The notes beneath the pieces are model-generated. The model had not been told where the DNA came from, ran no database searches, and saw only the letters and a list, made by a program, of their open reading frames with translations. The translations under genes were made by a program, and so were the position numbers. 64,000 nucleotides of DNA from Tritrichomonas musculus. Lineage: Eukaryota > Parabasalia > Tritrichomonadida > Tritrichomonadidae. The DNA lies in assembly GCA_039105265.1 (NCBI GenBank), contig JAPFFF010000075.1, positions 248,001 through 312,000 of the forward strand, written 5' to 3'. The first letter of the stretch is position 1, and each line of letters starts with the position of its first letter. This document shows, piece after piece, positions 1-10,261 of the stretch.

Positions 1-429
1 TAAAAAATCTGAGTATAAAATAAAAAATTAATCACAAAAATAAATATTATTAAGGGTTCTTATCTAATATTTTATAAATGTCTATAGGGTATAGTTATCG
101 TCAAAAGTTCTTCCAAAAGCTGATATACCAGAATTGGGTGTCCATATAGTACATAGTAACAGGAGCACCGTTTTAAAATATTACTGCAATTGATAAAGTT
201 TACAAGAGATCATATACTTTTTATATGCAATTCAGTAACATATTCAGTCTTATTCTGAATGATTCAATTCCATTATTGCATCATTCTAATTTGGAATTAT
301 ATAAAACAAATGACTCAGATTTATTTATACTTTTTTTTACTGACTCTTTTTTTAAAAAGAATCATGAACGCAATCTTAGGAATACAATTATCAATTGACA
401 AAACTATCCTAAACTTTCTACCTCAAAAT

Positions 430-1320
430 TAGAAAGTCATGATTTAGTATTATTTTTTGCCATATAATATCTTTTTTCTGCTTTTGCCAAACTTTTTCAA
501 ATTCCATTCATGTTGTAATGAATTCAATAATTGTAATGAGTTTTGATATACTCTTCTCATTAAAAAACTTTAAATGAAACTGACATTGTTATTTCAGGAG
601 AAAAAATGAAAGTCATTAAATTTTCCTAAGTTGTGATCACTTACACAACTTAAGATTTCCAAGAATTATGAGAAAACTTAATGCCATTTTGTTAGGGAAA
701 ATATAAAATGAAAATCTGTAAGTGATCGTATCACAACTTACCAAATGATCACTTCCGTTTGGCCAACTTTGATGGGATCAGTTGACATATAGGCCCAGCA
801 AATAAACCGTCCAAAAATTGATCAAAAAGAGTACTATTCAGGCAAGCATAAAATGCATTGCCTGAAGACATAAGCATTTGTATCAGTGATTAGAATGCTT
901 ATGCATTAATCCCAAAGTTTCCCAGGTTCAATCCATGACTATAAACTTTTTAAAAATAGTGAGCTGAAAGAATTAATTGAAGCTGAAAATGCAAGATGCT
1001 AGATATTGTTCAATACCACTTCTACAGTTTTGGGTGATGCTGGATACCAAGGCCTTTCAAACTTTGTTAATCGAGCAGTAACTCCATATAAAAAGCCAAG
1101 TAATGGGGACCTGACTCAAAACAAGATATTGTTCAATAAAAAAGTTTCATCGCATAGAATCATCGTCGAAAATTGGTTTGGGTGCTTGAAGACACTCTGG
1201 AGAATCATTACCAATAGATTCAAATTGAAGCTAGAACTTTACAATAAAATTTTCATGTTCTGTGCCCCAGTCACTAACTTTCACCTTTCAAAGCATCCTT
1301 TGAGGAGAGATGAAGATTAA
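430..1320 (+). pseudogene. Decayed PIF/Harbinger-type transposase (DDE_Tnp_4 family)
   Basis: Remnant of a cut-and-paste DNA transposase of the PIF/Harbinger superfamily. From 760 the reading phase gives WPTLMGSVDI, then DQKEYYSGKHK and SFPGSIHDYKLF. The same phase continues into an open stretch from 1006 with LGDAGY and IIVENWFG. These are the landmark blocks of the DDE_Tnp_4 nuclease: the three catalytic acids are D at 784-786, D at 1036-1038 and E at 1168-1170. The phase is broken by stops at 790, 871, 907 and 1000, and there is no ATG at the head of the open 104-codon tail, so it cannot make transposase. A weaker resemblance to the helix-turn-helix N-terminal region lies at about 430-560, and the remnant may reach back to about 200. 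I found no terminal inverted repeats. Family call is firm; left edge is uncertain. Confidence 0.82.
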
Positions 1321-1380
1321 AATATTTCTTATTCTTCATCATCATCTGATACTGAATCAGATTAAAACAATTTATTAAAC

Positions 1381-1475
1381 CAATTGATTGATCAACTATT
1401 TTTTATTTTTATTTTTATTTTTATTATTTTTATTATTTTTATTTTTTATTTTTTTTTTTTTTTTTTTTTTTTTTT
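1381..1475. repeat. T-rich simple repeat
   Basis: Near-continuous T tract interrupted by single A residues (TTTTTA-type units), ending in a pure run of more than 20 T and then TATATATATA. Low-complexity DNA with no coding signal. Confidence 0.9.
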
Positions 1476-1499
1476 ATATATATAAAGGATTAAAGAATT

Positions 1500-1770
1500 A
1501 ATGATGATGATGTTGTTGTGTTGCATTGCGATGTTGTCGTTGTGTTGTCGATGTTATTATATTGTGCTGTTGTCGTTGATGTCATGTTGATATTGTTGTG
1601 TTGTACTGCAAATGTTGTTGATGATGCTGTTTTTGTGCTGTTGTTGTTGTGTTGTCAATGTTGTTGTTATTTTGTTGATGTTGATGATGTTGTGTTGTTG
1701 TTGCTTTGTTGTTGTTGTTGCTGTTTTGTCGATGTTGTTGTTGCTATGGCGATTTTATTTTTTTTTTTTT
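1500..1770. repeat. TG/GTT-rich low-complexity tract
   Basis: Degenerate GATGTTGTTGTG-type trinucleotide repeat. It keeps a 138-codon frame open, but the product would be Val/Cys/Leu/Asp homopolymer and the frame lacks family features, so I treat it as microsatellite rather than gene. It ends in a second T-run near 1758-1776. From 1777 to 2018 I see nothing beyond AT-rich DNA. Confidence 0.85.
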
Positions 1771-2018
1771 TTTTTTGCCTAGTATTGAACTTTCATCTTT
1801 CTAATTTATGGACAAAATTTGCATTCAATCAATTCAATACTTTCAATTTTGCAGTAAATACTATGATTGTAGATTTATCCCAAATAATGATTATTACGTA
1901 TCATGCCAATTTTATCGATGAAAAATTATTCTAAATTTCAAAAAAATTACATGCCATGATATCTATAAGACATTGGTCATTTATATAAACTTTTTTCATT
2001 TGATATAATGCTATACTC

Positions 2019-2313
2019 AAATTATAGGATCAACTAAAGTATAGTTAGTCTTTTCTGAAGAACCTTCAAAAAGTGGAAATCATTCAGAAAAAATAATCTA
2101 AATAAAATAATTGAAAAAACATATCTTTTTATATTTTTCCATAATTTTTACCGATTCTTACCGCCAGCCGCGGGGTCTCGACTCGGTAAAAATTTTGTAA
2201 CATAAAAAGATTATTTTTTTATTATTTTTATTTGATTATTTTTTCTGAATGATTTCCACTTTTTGAAGGTTCTTCAGAAAAGACTAACTATACTTTAGTT
2301 GATCCAAATTATA
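2019..2313. mobile_element. Palindromic MITE with 8-bp target duplication and GC-rich core
   Basis: Element body 2027-2305 (279 bp). The left arm starts GGATCAACTAAAGTATAG and the right arm ends with its exact complement. The first 72 bp of each arm (2027-2098 and 2234-2305) match with no mismatch seen, and looser complementarity continues to about 125 bp per arm. The 8-mer AAATTATA sits directly outside both ends (2019-2026 and 2306-2313), a target-site duplication. The loop at about 2157-2187 is a GC-rich block containing AGCCGCGGGGTCTCGACTCGG-type sequence that stands out from the AT-rich surroundings; the same block recurs near 27,970-28,005. No coding capacity. The 8-bp duplication fits hAT, P or Mutator-like mobilisation; I cannot choose between them. 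Confidence 0.88.
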
Positions 2314-2784
2314 TCTAGTAATTCCATTTTATCATCAAATAATGTACTTAAACTCAACCATTTATTTAAGTTCAAATGCCAAATTCAAACCCAAAATTTC
2401 AATTAACTCTTAAAAATTTTTTTTAAATAGAACTGATGAGATTTTAATATATTATATATTATAATTGTTTATTAATACATATATTATTTCTATTTTATGA
2501 ATAAAAGTAATTAGTTTCTCGTGAAATTTTAAGATATTAATACAAAATATCATTAAATAAATACAACTTTTTCTTTAATATATTCAATAAATTCAAATTT
2601 AATCGTTACAAATAAAAACTTCCCAAATCTCATCATCAACAAAGAAAAATCAACATATTTAATAGAAAATAATATTTGATCATAAAAACCGTCATTCAAA
2701 CAAAATAAAAAAAATAATATACCTAATTTGTATATATGAAATTATGTAAATTAGTTTTGCTTTAGTAAATTAGTTAGTTACTAT
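2314..2784. other. AT-rich intergenic, nothing recognised
   Basis: Downstream flank of the kinase gene on the minus strand. AT-rich with short A and T runs; no open frame, tRNA or inverted repeat of note. Confidence 0.7.
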
Positions 2785-4050
2785 TTAATCGTCATATTTT
2801 GGAATTTTTGTCATGTGCTGTTTAACTTTTACTTCGACTTCCTTGACTTCAACATCGTCCAATTTCATTATTTGAAAATTATTTTGTTCTAACATTTCAA
2901 TGATATCATTGAAACTTGGACGATCCTTAGGTTCCAAATTCCAGCAATTGTTGATTAGTTCTCTGGCAAATTCAGAGAATGTATCAGGAATCGGTGCTTT
3001 CTTTCCTTTTGGAATGTCGAAAATTTTGATTCGTGGAAGTTGTCCTCCGCTCAATATGTAGAAAAGGACAACGCCGAATGAGTAAACGTCAACTTTTTCA
3101 TTATAATGATCTTCTTCGTTGATAATTTCTGGAGCCATGAACTTTTGTGTACCTGCACCCAGTGTCATTGTTTGTTCTTCGACTGTCATTAATTTTGAAA
3201 TTCCGAAATCGCTGATTTTGATTATTCCATCACATGTAATTAAAATGTTAGTAGGCTTCAAATCTCTGTGGATAACGCTTTTCTCATGGATGCATTTCAT
3301 ACCTTCAACAATTTGGTAAATGTAGAATACTAATTCTACATTTGTGCATTTATTATCCAGAATTAGTTGTTCAAGGTTTTTCGGGCAGTATTCAAGGATA
3401 ATGCATGGAGGACGTGTCTCGCTTAAAAATAAGCCAAAAGTTTTGATGATGTTTGGATGATTAAAAAGATTCATGATTTCATATTCACCAAGGAAGTTTT
3501 GGAAATTTTTTGCATCTGAATTCTTGATGTTCATCTCTTTCATTGCAAACGTTTGCTTCTTTGTTACTTTGTAGACTTTTCCTCCTCCGCCAAACCCAAT
3601 TTCTTCATGCTTTTCAAATTCAGAAATATCATCTTCACCAAGAATTTGAATACCTCGAGCAATCACTTCTTCTTTTGAGCTTTTTAGATCTGATTGATTT
3701 TTTTGCTTTTGAAGTTTTTTGATTTCAAGTAGATGTGACTTTTCTTTTTCTTTCATTTGCTCAATCTCAAGTAGATGCGACTTTTCATTTTCTTTCATTT
3801 GCTCAATCATAAGCAAAAGTGATTTTTCATTTTCTTTCATTTGTTCAATCTTAATTAAATATGATTTTTCTTTTTGGCGTAATTGGTCAATTTCTTGCAA
3901 GTATGATTTTTCTTTTCCTTTCAATTGCGTGATCTCAATCCATTGTAAAGTTTCTTTTTGGGATAATTGTTTAATTTCATTTTGTATTGCGGTCTTTTCT
4001 TGCTCCTTCTTTGCTAATAAATTTTCATAATTTTTTATCTGCTTTTGCAT
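2785..4050 (-). CDS. Coiled-coil TKL-type protein kinase
   Basis: 421-aa serine/threonine (TKL/RIPK-like) kinase, probably cytosolic, phosphorylating unknown proteins. Residues 1-118 are a predicted coiled coil built from ~14-aa repeats of the type EKSHLLEIEQMKEK. The kinase domain covers about 145-390: glycine loop IGFGGGGKVY (151-160), catalytic lysine in FAMKEM (K171), HRDLKPTN (261-268), DFG (281-283), MAPE (305-308), DVYSFGVVL and a closing arginine in EPKDRPSF. All catalytic residues are present, so it should be active. The short charged tail is rich in Val and Glu. ATG at 4050 is the first in phase. Trichomonads carry hundreds of such kinases, so the exact substrate cannot be inferred. 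Genes on either side are decayed or absent, so it appears to stand alone. Confidence 0.93.
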   Translation of the reverse strand: MQKQIKNYENLLAKKEQEKTAIQNEIKQLSQKETLQWIEITQLKGKEKSYLQEIDQLRQKEKSYLIKIEQMKENEKSLLLMIEQMKENEKSHLLEIEQMKEKEKSHLLEIKKLQKQKNQSDLKSSKEEVIARGIQILGEDDISEFEKHEEIGFGGGGKVYKVTKKQTFAMKEMNIKNSDAKNFQNFLGEYEIMNLFNHPNIIKTFGLFLSETRPPCIILEYCPKNLEQLILDNKCTNVELVFYIYQIVEGMKCIHEKSVIHRDLKPTNILITCDGIIKISDFGISKLMTVEEQTMTLGAGTQKFMAPEIINEEDHYNEKVDVYSFGVVLFYILSGGQLPRIKIFDIPKGKKAPIPDTFSEFARELINNCWNLEPKDRPSFNDIIEMLEQNNFQIMKLDDVEVKEVEVKVKQHMTKIPKYDD

Positions 4051-4589
4051 TTGACTATCATGCTGCTTTATTGTTATGGTGTTTGGTCTGTGATTATTTC
4101 TATAAACTTTATTAAAATATTAAATGTTTTAATTTCATAAAATTCTGGGTGAAATTAAATATAAATACGAATTAATAATATTATGAAACCATTATCGATG
4201 AAATTGGATAAATTTATTGTATATTGAAAATTAAATGAATAAATAAATATTAGAAATACCACAAATAAACAAAAATTAAATGCCATAAATATATTAAAAA
4301 AATGTAATTAAAAAATGAACAATAAATGTCATGAATAAATGAAAATCAGCAATTTCATGAAATATTCTTTGAAATCAGATTAAATAGATGGCCGAATTCT
4401 ATGAATAAAAAATCAAAATGTAATTTAATAATAGTTAAAATAGTATAAATTTATGAAATAAATTTCATCAGATTATTTGTGAAATATCATGCAATATTTT
4501 CATTTGAATGTCATAAATTGTATTATTTTTTTAGAATTATATTAAATATATTATTTGGAACCATATAAAAATTTGTTTGAAATATAATT
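4051..4589. other. AT-rich intergenic, nothing recognised
   Basis: Upstream flank of the kinase gene and therefore its likely promoter region. AT-rich; no other open frame or structured repeat seen before the degenerate tandem repeat starts. Confidence 0.6.
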
Positions 4590-5460
4590 CAAAATTTATT
4601 CAAACTTCATGAAAAGTATGATTGCAATTTCATAAAACATTTATCGATATTCCATAAAATATATTTAACAATTTCATGAAATATCAATTCAAATTTCATA
4701 AAATATACTATGAAATTATATAAAATATTTGCCGAAATTTTGTAAATATATGCTGAAATTTCATTAAACATTTATTGAAATGTAATATAATATTTGTTGA
4801 AATGTAATTAAATATTTGTGGAAATTCCATGAGATATTTGTTGAAATGCGATAAAATGTTTGTTGAAATGACATAAAATATTTATTGAAATGTCGTAAAA
4901 TATTTGTCGAAATGCAATGAAAATGCCAATTGAAATTTGATAAAATTTTTTTTTGAAATTTCATTAAAAATTTGTTGAAACAAAATAAAAAATATGCTAT
5001 TATTGTATTAAAATGAGTATTTTAAATTGGATAAATAATTAAATAATTATGAATTTCATTTAATGCCATTTAAAATTCCATGAATACAATGATATGGAAT
5101 GTCAATAAAGTGTTTAAAAAACATCATTTAAAAACTCATTGAAACATTATTAAAAATTATTTTGAATCACATCAAAAAATTGATTAAACAAGATGAAAAA
5201 TTTATTGAAATTTCACACATTAAAACTGCTGAAATGTAATAAAATACATGCGTTAATTTTGTTAAAATGCTTGTTGAAATGTCATTAAATATTTGTTGAA
5301 ATTCCATAAAATATTTTGCTGATATGTCATAAAATATTGCCTGGAATGTAATAAATTATTTTCGTTTTGAAATGTAATTAAATATTTTTTGAAATGTAAT
5401 CAAATATTCATTGAAATGATATAAAATATTTTTCAAAAATATCATGAAATATTTTGTAAA
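4590..5460. repeat. Degenerate ~22-bp tandem repeat
   Basis: Loosely repeated unit close to TTTGTTGAAATGTAATAAAA, clearest at 4,690-4,980 and 5,215-5,430, with the unit length varying by a few bases. Minus-strand translation gives only repeated FQQIFY/ISTNI-like strings, so I do not call a gene. It looks like an old, diverged minisatellite. Confidence 0.75.
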
Positions 5461-6237
5461 ATTCCATAAAGGTAATTCAAACGTAATGAAATTTCTTGTT
5501 ATAATGCTATTTAATGCTTATTGGAATTAAATAAATGATTTTGTTTTAAAACTTCATAAGTTCAATGCATGAAATCATGTTAAAAATCGTTCAAATTTTT
5601 ATAAAGCAATAGATGAAATTGTGTAAAAATACGTGATTAATTTCTGTTATTGGAAGAGCTTGTTAGAAAATCTTAAAGTAAATATCCTGATAGAGTTAGT
5701 CAAATAAAAAAAAAAAAACGAATCTTATTTTTTCAAAAAAAAAAAAATACTAAATAAATAGTATTTTTAGAAATTTTAGAATGTAAATCAAATTTGATAA
5801 TTATAATTTATGCTATTTATTATTTTTAAAGAAAAATATTTCTGATAAATGAATTTTAGAAAAAAAGAATGCTATGAGGTTTTTAAGAAAAAAATGAATG
5901 AATTTCTAAAGGGTTATCAATTTTGTGAGCAAACTGTTTTTTTCTTTGGAATTGTAAATAAAATGCCATATTTTTTCTTTCCTCTCAAATATCCTGACAT
6001 TTTTTTTTTTTTTTTATAACTTTTTGAAAAACTATTGTTTTTATTCTTATTATAAAGGCGAGAATAATGAAGATTATGAAGTTAAAGTATTCCAATTCAC
6101 TTTTATATATAATTGGTCTTTGCATTTAAAGTTGATAAAGAAATGAAGTTTATCGTCATTTTTGACCTTTTGAACTTGACTTTTTTCAATGAATAAGCTA
6201 TTCAAAAAATGGAAAAACCAACTATACCTTAAATGTC
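5461..6237. other. AT-rich intergenic with homopolymer runs
   Basis: A and T runs (for example near 5,708, 5,735 and 6,002) and no supported gene. Confidence 0.6.
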
Positions 6238-6404
6238 AATTTTAAGAGATTTATTTTGGTTAAACTGGTACGCAAATTTTAAACTTTTCAAAAAGTTTGT
6301 AGCATTGAAATTTCTTTTGAATTTTGAATCATGTTCTCAAAATTGAAAGGTTTAAAATTTCTCCTCTCAATTACAAAAATAACCAAAATAAATCTCTTAA
6401 AATT
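6238..6404. mobile_element. Short inverted-repeat element (MITE-like)
   Basis: Arms 6238-6261 and 6381-6404 are exact reverse complements over 24 bp (AATTTTAAGAGATTTATTTT and so on), with weaker pairing extending outward (CTTAAATGTC against CACTTAAACC). Spacer is 119 bp and non-coding. No target duplication identified, so it could be a foldback relic or a hairpin of other origin. From 6,405 to 6,689 nothing else is seen. Confidence 0.6.
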
Positions 6405-6689
6405 CACTTAAACCGTAACGAAATCTTTTCAAATTTCAATACAGCATCCCAAATCAAAAAACACTGTATAAATATAGATTTGGGTTTGTATTTTTTATAG
6501 TTCAGTTGCTCTTTAATAGGTACAAAGTACCAAATAAATATGGTAATGGCTTTAATTTCTTTAAAACCTTTCTCTATAAACTACAGTTTGACAACAGAAC
6601 ACAATAAAAACGGCGCACAGTGGAAAGGTCTGAATATCTTGATATTTTAACAGTACACTTTACTTTATATAAAATCTTTAAACATCTTG

Positions 6690-7733
6690 ATATTTTATGA
6701 CTTTTTAAAGCTAAAATATAATATTTTGAATTTAATAACTAAAGTTGATAAAAAGATTGATAACTTAGAAGAAGATGATTCAAAATTAATTCCACAGACC
6801 AAAACAGCGAATCAAGCCAATTCACAAACAGAAGAGAAAAGTAGTATTAATTTAGATATTTTAAATAAGACTATTACAGTTAATGGGAAGCTCTATACAT
6901 TTAGTAGAGAAATTATCAGTTCTGGTTCTGAAAGGATGCGAACTTCCACAAAGTCAAGAAAAATGCGTTTCAATTGTTCAAAATGAGATCAAAAAGGGCG
7001 AATATGTGAATGTAATAATTCTTAATGATCAAACATCTTCTCCCAATCGTTAGTTTTATTTACTAATCACAAATTTTTCAGACCTGAAATACAACGAAAT
7101 GAGATTGTATCGGCATCACGTTTACAAAGAATATTTACAATTTACAAAGAAATACAAAGATGACAACTATCCGCAGAGAAGAACATATATTTCATCAATT
7201 CTGGATAGATTCATGAAAGATAAATGTGCTGTTCTTATTTCTTGGAGAAAGAATAAAACAATTCAAAAAAATGAGTTTAAAAGTATTAAAGAGAATTTAC
7301 TCCTGAATTACAAGACGCAAAAATTGGAATTTTACAAGGAGAAGAGTTGAAAAATGAGTTTAAAAGTATTAAAGAGAATCAAAGTAATGACTTCTCCTCA
7401 CAAAGATTTCAAAAATGTCAGGAAATAAATGAAAATAACAATAAGATTTTCGTTTACAAGTGATTGAATAATGTGAGAAAATTCACTAGATATTACTATG
7501 AAAATAAACACGAATTTGTAAAGAATGCAATACATTCAGATATTTATGCTAGAGATAATGACGACCTTGATGAATTGCTTGATGAAATTAATTTGAATAA
7601 CGATCATATCCACTTCATTCAGGGAGTTGATTTTTGCAGGAATTTGGTTCTTGAAAGGGAACAAAAAGGTGAAAGTGTTCATTGTGTTCATACAATTCAC
7701 TATACTGATCATTCAACTAGATATTACTATTAA
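6690..7733 (+). pseudogene. Decayed protein-coding gene of unknown family
   Basis: Three separate open stretches in shifting phases read as one old protein. About 6690-6940 gives an Asn/Lys/Glu-rich segment ending in TITVNGKLYTFSREII. About 6936-7052 continues in another phase with CELPQSQEKCVSIVQNEIKK and IILNDQTSS. 7099-7350 holds a basic segment with KDDNYPQRRTYIS, and 7464-7733 gives an acidic tail containing YARDNDDLDELLDEINLNND. At least three phase breaks separate these pieces and the first has no ATG. A 27-bp stretch coding NEFKSIKEN occurs twice (about 7269 and 7351), and a segment coding TRYYY occurs near 7485 and 7715, so the gene had internal repeats. I do not recognise the family. 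Confidence 0.55.
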
Positions 7734-8235
7734 ATATTAATTTTTTTTTTATTGTTATTGTATTTAATGATTCAAATTTTTTTTTTTTCAAAAAGTGATA
7801 TCATGCAAAATTTTTTTTTTTCATTCATTTTTCTTGACTTTTCATGCTATTATAGAGTTAATTTTTTTATTAATGAAATATAAATATAGTTTATCAATAT
7901 TAAACCTAGTTTCTAATATTTGATCTCAAGATTGAAAATATTAATTTCAATACTTCAGTTAAAAAGTCTTAATACTCAAAATATGAGAAAAATATGTAAT
8001 TTTTATGCAAAATACAAAATAGGATCCTCTAAAAATGCGTATAAAAAAACTTTTCCGTCAAAATTAGCTTTCAGATCACAAATGATATCTATAAATTGAC
8101 TTATTTTTTTCCAAATATGATTGGCATTGATCGGCTTTAATTAAATTTGTTTTTGACAAGGGAAAATATGGCTAGTAAAGGTAAGCATTATTTAATTCAA
8201 AAATTTGAATGGTTTATTTTGTAACTTTTTATCAT
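7734..8235. other. AT-rich intergenic, upstream region of the next gene
   Basis: Several T-runs (7741-7750, 7779-7789, 7810-7820). No gene or structured repeat. A short ATG frame at 8168 is immediately closed. Confidence 0.6.
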
Positions 8236-9051
8236 ATGAATCAAACAATCAAACTTCAAAATTCGTCAATATTACATGTACCTCTTGATAAATATCCAAA
8301 AGACTTTTTATTTATTGTGAATGGAGAAGAATACCATACAAGTTTCATCTTTGCTGATCTAATCTCTCCAAAAATTTCCAAAATTCATTATTCAGATCCA
8401 ACAAAGAACACATATTTAATCAATACAAAAACGAAAGGAGATTTTAATCGATTCATTAATCTTCAAAATTTCAAAGAACTAAATCTCAATGAAATAGACC
8501 TTCCATTTTTCAGTGAAATTATACAAGAACTTGAGACAGATTCATTTAATATCAAAATACCAACACCAAAACTTACTATTGACAATATCTTCGAACAATT
8601 TAACAAACATTTCCTCTCACCACTTTTTTATTCAAAGCAATATGAAAGTGAAATCGATTTTATATCATCAAACTTCCCCGAAATACTCAAACAACATAAA
8701 CAAAATCTTTCCAACCTACCAATTGAAGTTCTTCAAGACATTTTCCAGAATATTAATTTCCAACTTGACACCGAAGACGAACTTCTTGAATTTATCAATG
8801 AAATGTACACGCAAGACACCGAAGCATCAATTCTTTACAGCTATGTCTACTTTTCGAATGTTGAAATTAAGTCAATTGATACTTTTCTTAATATTTTTGA
8901 TATTTGCGATTTGACAAGTGAAGTTTGGAATTCAATCTCGAATCGTCTGAGAAGAGAAATTGTGATGAATGAAGAATTGAAAGTTAAGCGATACCGAAAA
9001 CAACAAAAATCTAAAACCAAAGATAAAAAACGAGAAGGATTTATCATGTAA
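8236..9051 (+). CDS. Trichomonad-specific protein with BTB-like N-terminal region
   Basis: About 271 aa. I place the start at ATG 8236 (MNQTIKLQNSSILHVPLDKY) because this matches how I recall the family beginning; an in-frame ATG at 8209 adds nine residues. The segment FLFIVNGEEYHTSFIFADLISPKISKIH resembles the strand-helix start of BTB/POZ domains (protein display followed by hydrophobic helix), and GDFNRFINLQNF follows as in other members of this large trichomonad family. The middle is Phe/Asn/Glu-rich and helical; the C-terminus is strongly basic (RYRKQQKSKTKDKKRE). No signal peptide or membrane segment. Function unknown; a protein-interaction role is inference. The TAA stop lies inside the left arm of a 150-bp inverted repeat, so the 3' end of the transcript should fold. 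Confidence 0.8.
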   Translation: MNQTIKLQNSSILHVPLDKYPKDFLFIVNGEEYHTSFIFADLISPKISKIHYSDPTKNTYLINTKTKGDFNRFINLQNFKELNLNEIDLPFFSEIIQELETDSFNIKIPTPKLTIDNIFEQFNKHFLSPLFYSKQYESEIDFISSNFPEILKQHKQNLSNLPIEVLQDIFQNINFQLDTEDELLEFINEMYTQDTEASILYSYVYFSNVEIKSIDTFLNIFDICDLTSEVWNSISNRLRREIVMNEELKVKRYRKQQKSKTKDKKREGFIM

Positions 9052-9199
9052 TGATATTATCTTAATTATTTACTGGAACGTTTTACCAAAGAAAATTGGC
9101 TGAAAATGAATCCCCCTTTCAAATTAAACTCAATTATTTGAGAGGGGAATGTAAATGCCTTCTAAAACGTTCCAGTAAATAATTAAGATAATATCATTA
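9049..9199. mobile_element. Inverted-repeat element at the 3' end of the BTB-like gene
   Basis: Arms 9049-9085 and 9163-9199 are exact complements over about 36-37 bp (TAATGATATTATCTTAATTA and so on, with CTGGAACGTTTTA at the inner side). The spacer is 77 bp. The gene's stop codon (9049-9051) forms the first bases of the left arm. No target duplication is visible. It could be a MITE that inserted at the stop or a hairpin with a role in 3'-end formation. Confidence 0.72.
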
Positions 9200-9961
9200 T
9201 TACCATTATATTATTCACTCCAAAGTGGAAATGATATATGATATCTTTTTGAGTTAAAAAAAAAAGAAATATGGCTATTATTAAGATTATTATATTAATT
9301 TTCACTAACCTATAATTTTCTAATCAACCTCAAAATAATGATATATTAACACCATTTTTATTCATTTTACATATTTGCTTCAAATTTTTAGCTTTTATTA
9401 TAATTATTAAATTCTTTAATTTATTCCAAGTTTGATATTTTATGTAAAAAACAGTTTTATTACTATATAATGAGTACACATATATGATATAGGCGAGTTA
9501 AAAATCTTATTATACATTAAATTATAGTAAAAATAAGAAATGCTTCTTATTTTGTCGATTACTTCTATTAAAAAAGAGATTTTTAAATTTTAGCACAGAT
9601 TTATCAACTCATTTTTTTTGTCGAAATATAATAGCTATAAAATAAATATTAATATTTAATTCAGATAAGAATTAACTTTTGCTTAATTTGTTCAATTGAT
9701 ATAATTTTCCATAATATTTTCAAATTATTTCTAATATTATATTACTAATATTAATAATTTATTTTTAAATGTAATAAGATGGTACAAATTAAAATATTTA
9801 ATAATATATAAAATTGATTTTGTATATTTTACAAATTATATTTTCAATTAAAAATCGGTTATTAAAAACCCTATTTAATAGATAATTTAATTTGAATCCG
9901 TGTAATATAAATAAGTTTCTTAATATAAAATATTATTAAATTCATTTCATTTTTATAAATA
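9200..9961. other. AT-rich intergenic, nothing recognised
   Basis: Long AT-rich stretch with no open frame above background, no tRNA and no inverted repeat that I could find. Confidence 0.6.
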
Positions 9962-10171
9962 ATGTCTTTCTTCCCACCACCACCACCACCACCATATGGT
10001 TATCCACCACCTCCACCTCCACCATACTGATTCCCACCACCACCACCACCTCCTCCACCACCACCACCATTCGGATGCCCACCACCACCACCTCCACCAC
10101 CATATGGATTCCCACCACCACCACCTCCTCCACCACCACCATACGGATGCCCATATCATAGAAGGTGGTAA
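9962..10171 (+). pseudogene. Proline-rich (PPPYG) small protein with an internal TGA
   Basis: ATG at 9962 opens MSFFPPPPPPPYGY followed by proline runs punctuated by PY, FG and YG; read to the end the phase closes at 10,169 with GCPYHRRW. A single in-phase TGA after PPPY (about 10,028) splits it into a 22-codon head and a ~46-codon tail. The CCA/CCT codon mix and regular Tyr/Phe-Gly punctuation suggest real selection for a polyproline protein rather than a bare CCA microsatellite, but the DNA is also a low-complexity CCACCA tract that can slip. Proline-rich peptides of this sort bind SH3, WW or profilin; that is family knowledge, not evidence here. Confidence 0.45.
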
Positions 10172-10261
10172 ATTTAACAGATAATTTTTAGTGATTTTCA
10201 TAGATAATAGAATTACCATTAATAAATAATATCATAATTACTTTTTTTAATTTCTTTTATT

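Noticed and set aside
1518-1934. 138-codon plus-strand frame rich in Val, Cys, Leu and Asp
   Set aside because: It is created by a TG/GTT simple repeat and a T-run; no domain or family signal, and the start is not supported.
3719-4030. 103-codon plus-strand frame with repeated FSFSFICSI
   Set aside because: Antisense shadow of the kinase coiled-coil repeats.
4764-4964. 66-codon minus-strand frame with FQQ/ISTN repeats
   Set aside because: Produced by the degenerate ~22-bp repeat.
8160-8235. Possible intron after a short first exon (ATGGCTAGTAAAG then GTAAGC)
   Set aside because: No trichomonad-type 3' splice motif (ACTAACACACAG) follows before the BTB-like start; the ATG at 8,236 suffices.
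9942-10219. Minus-strand Trp/Val-rich and plus-strand His-rich frames over the CCACCA tract
   Set aside because: Shadow frames of the proline-coding phase; the Trp and His strings have no family counterpart.
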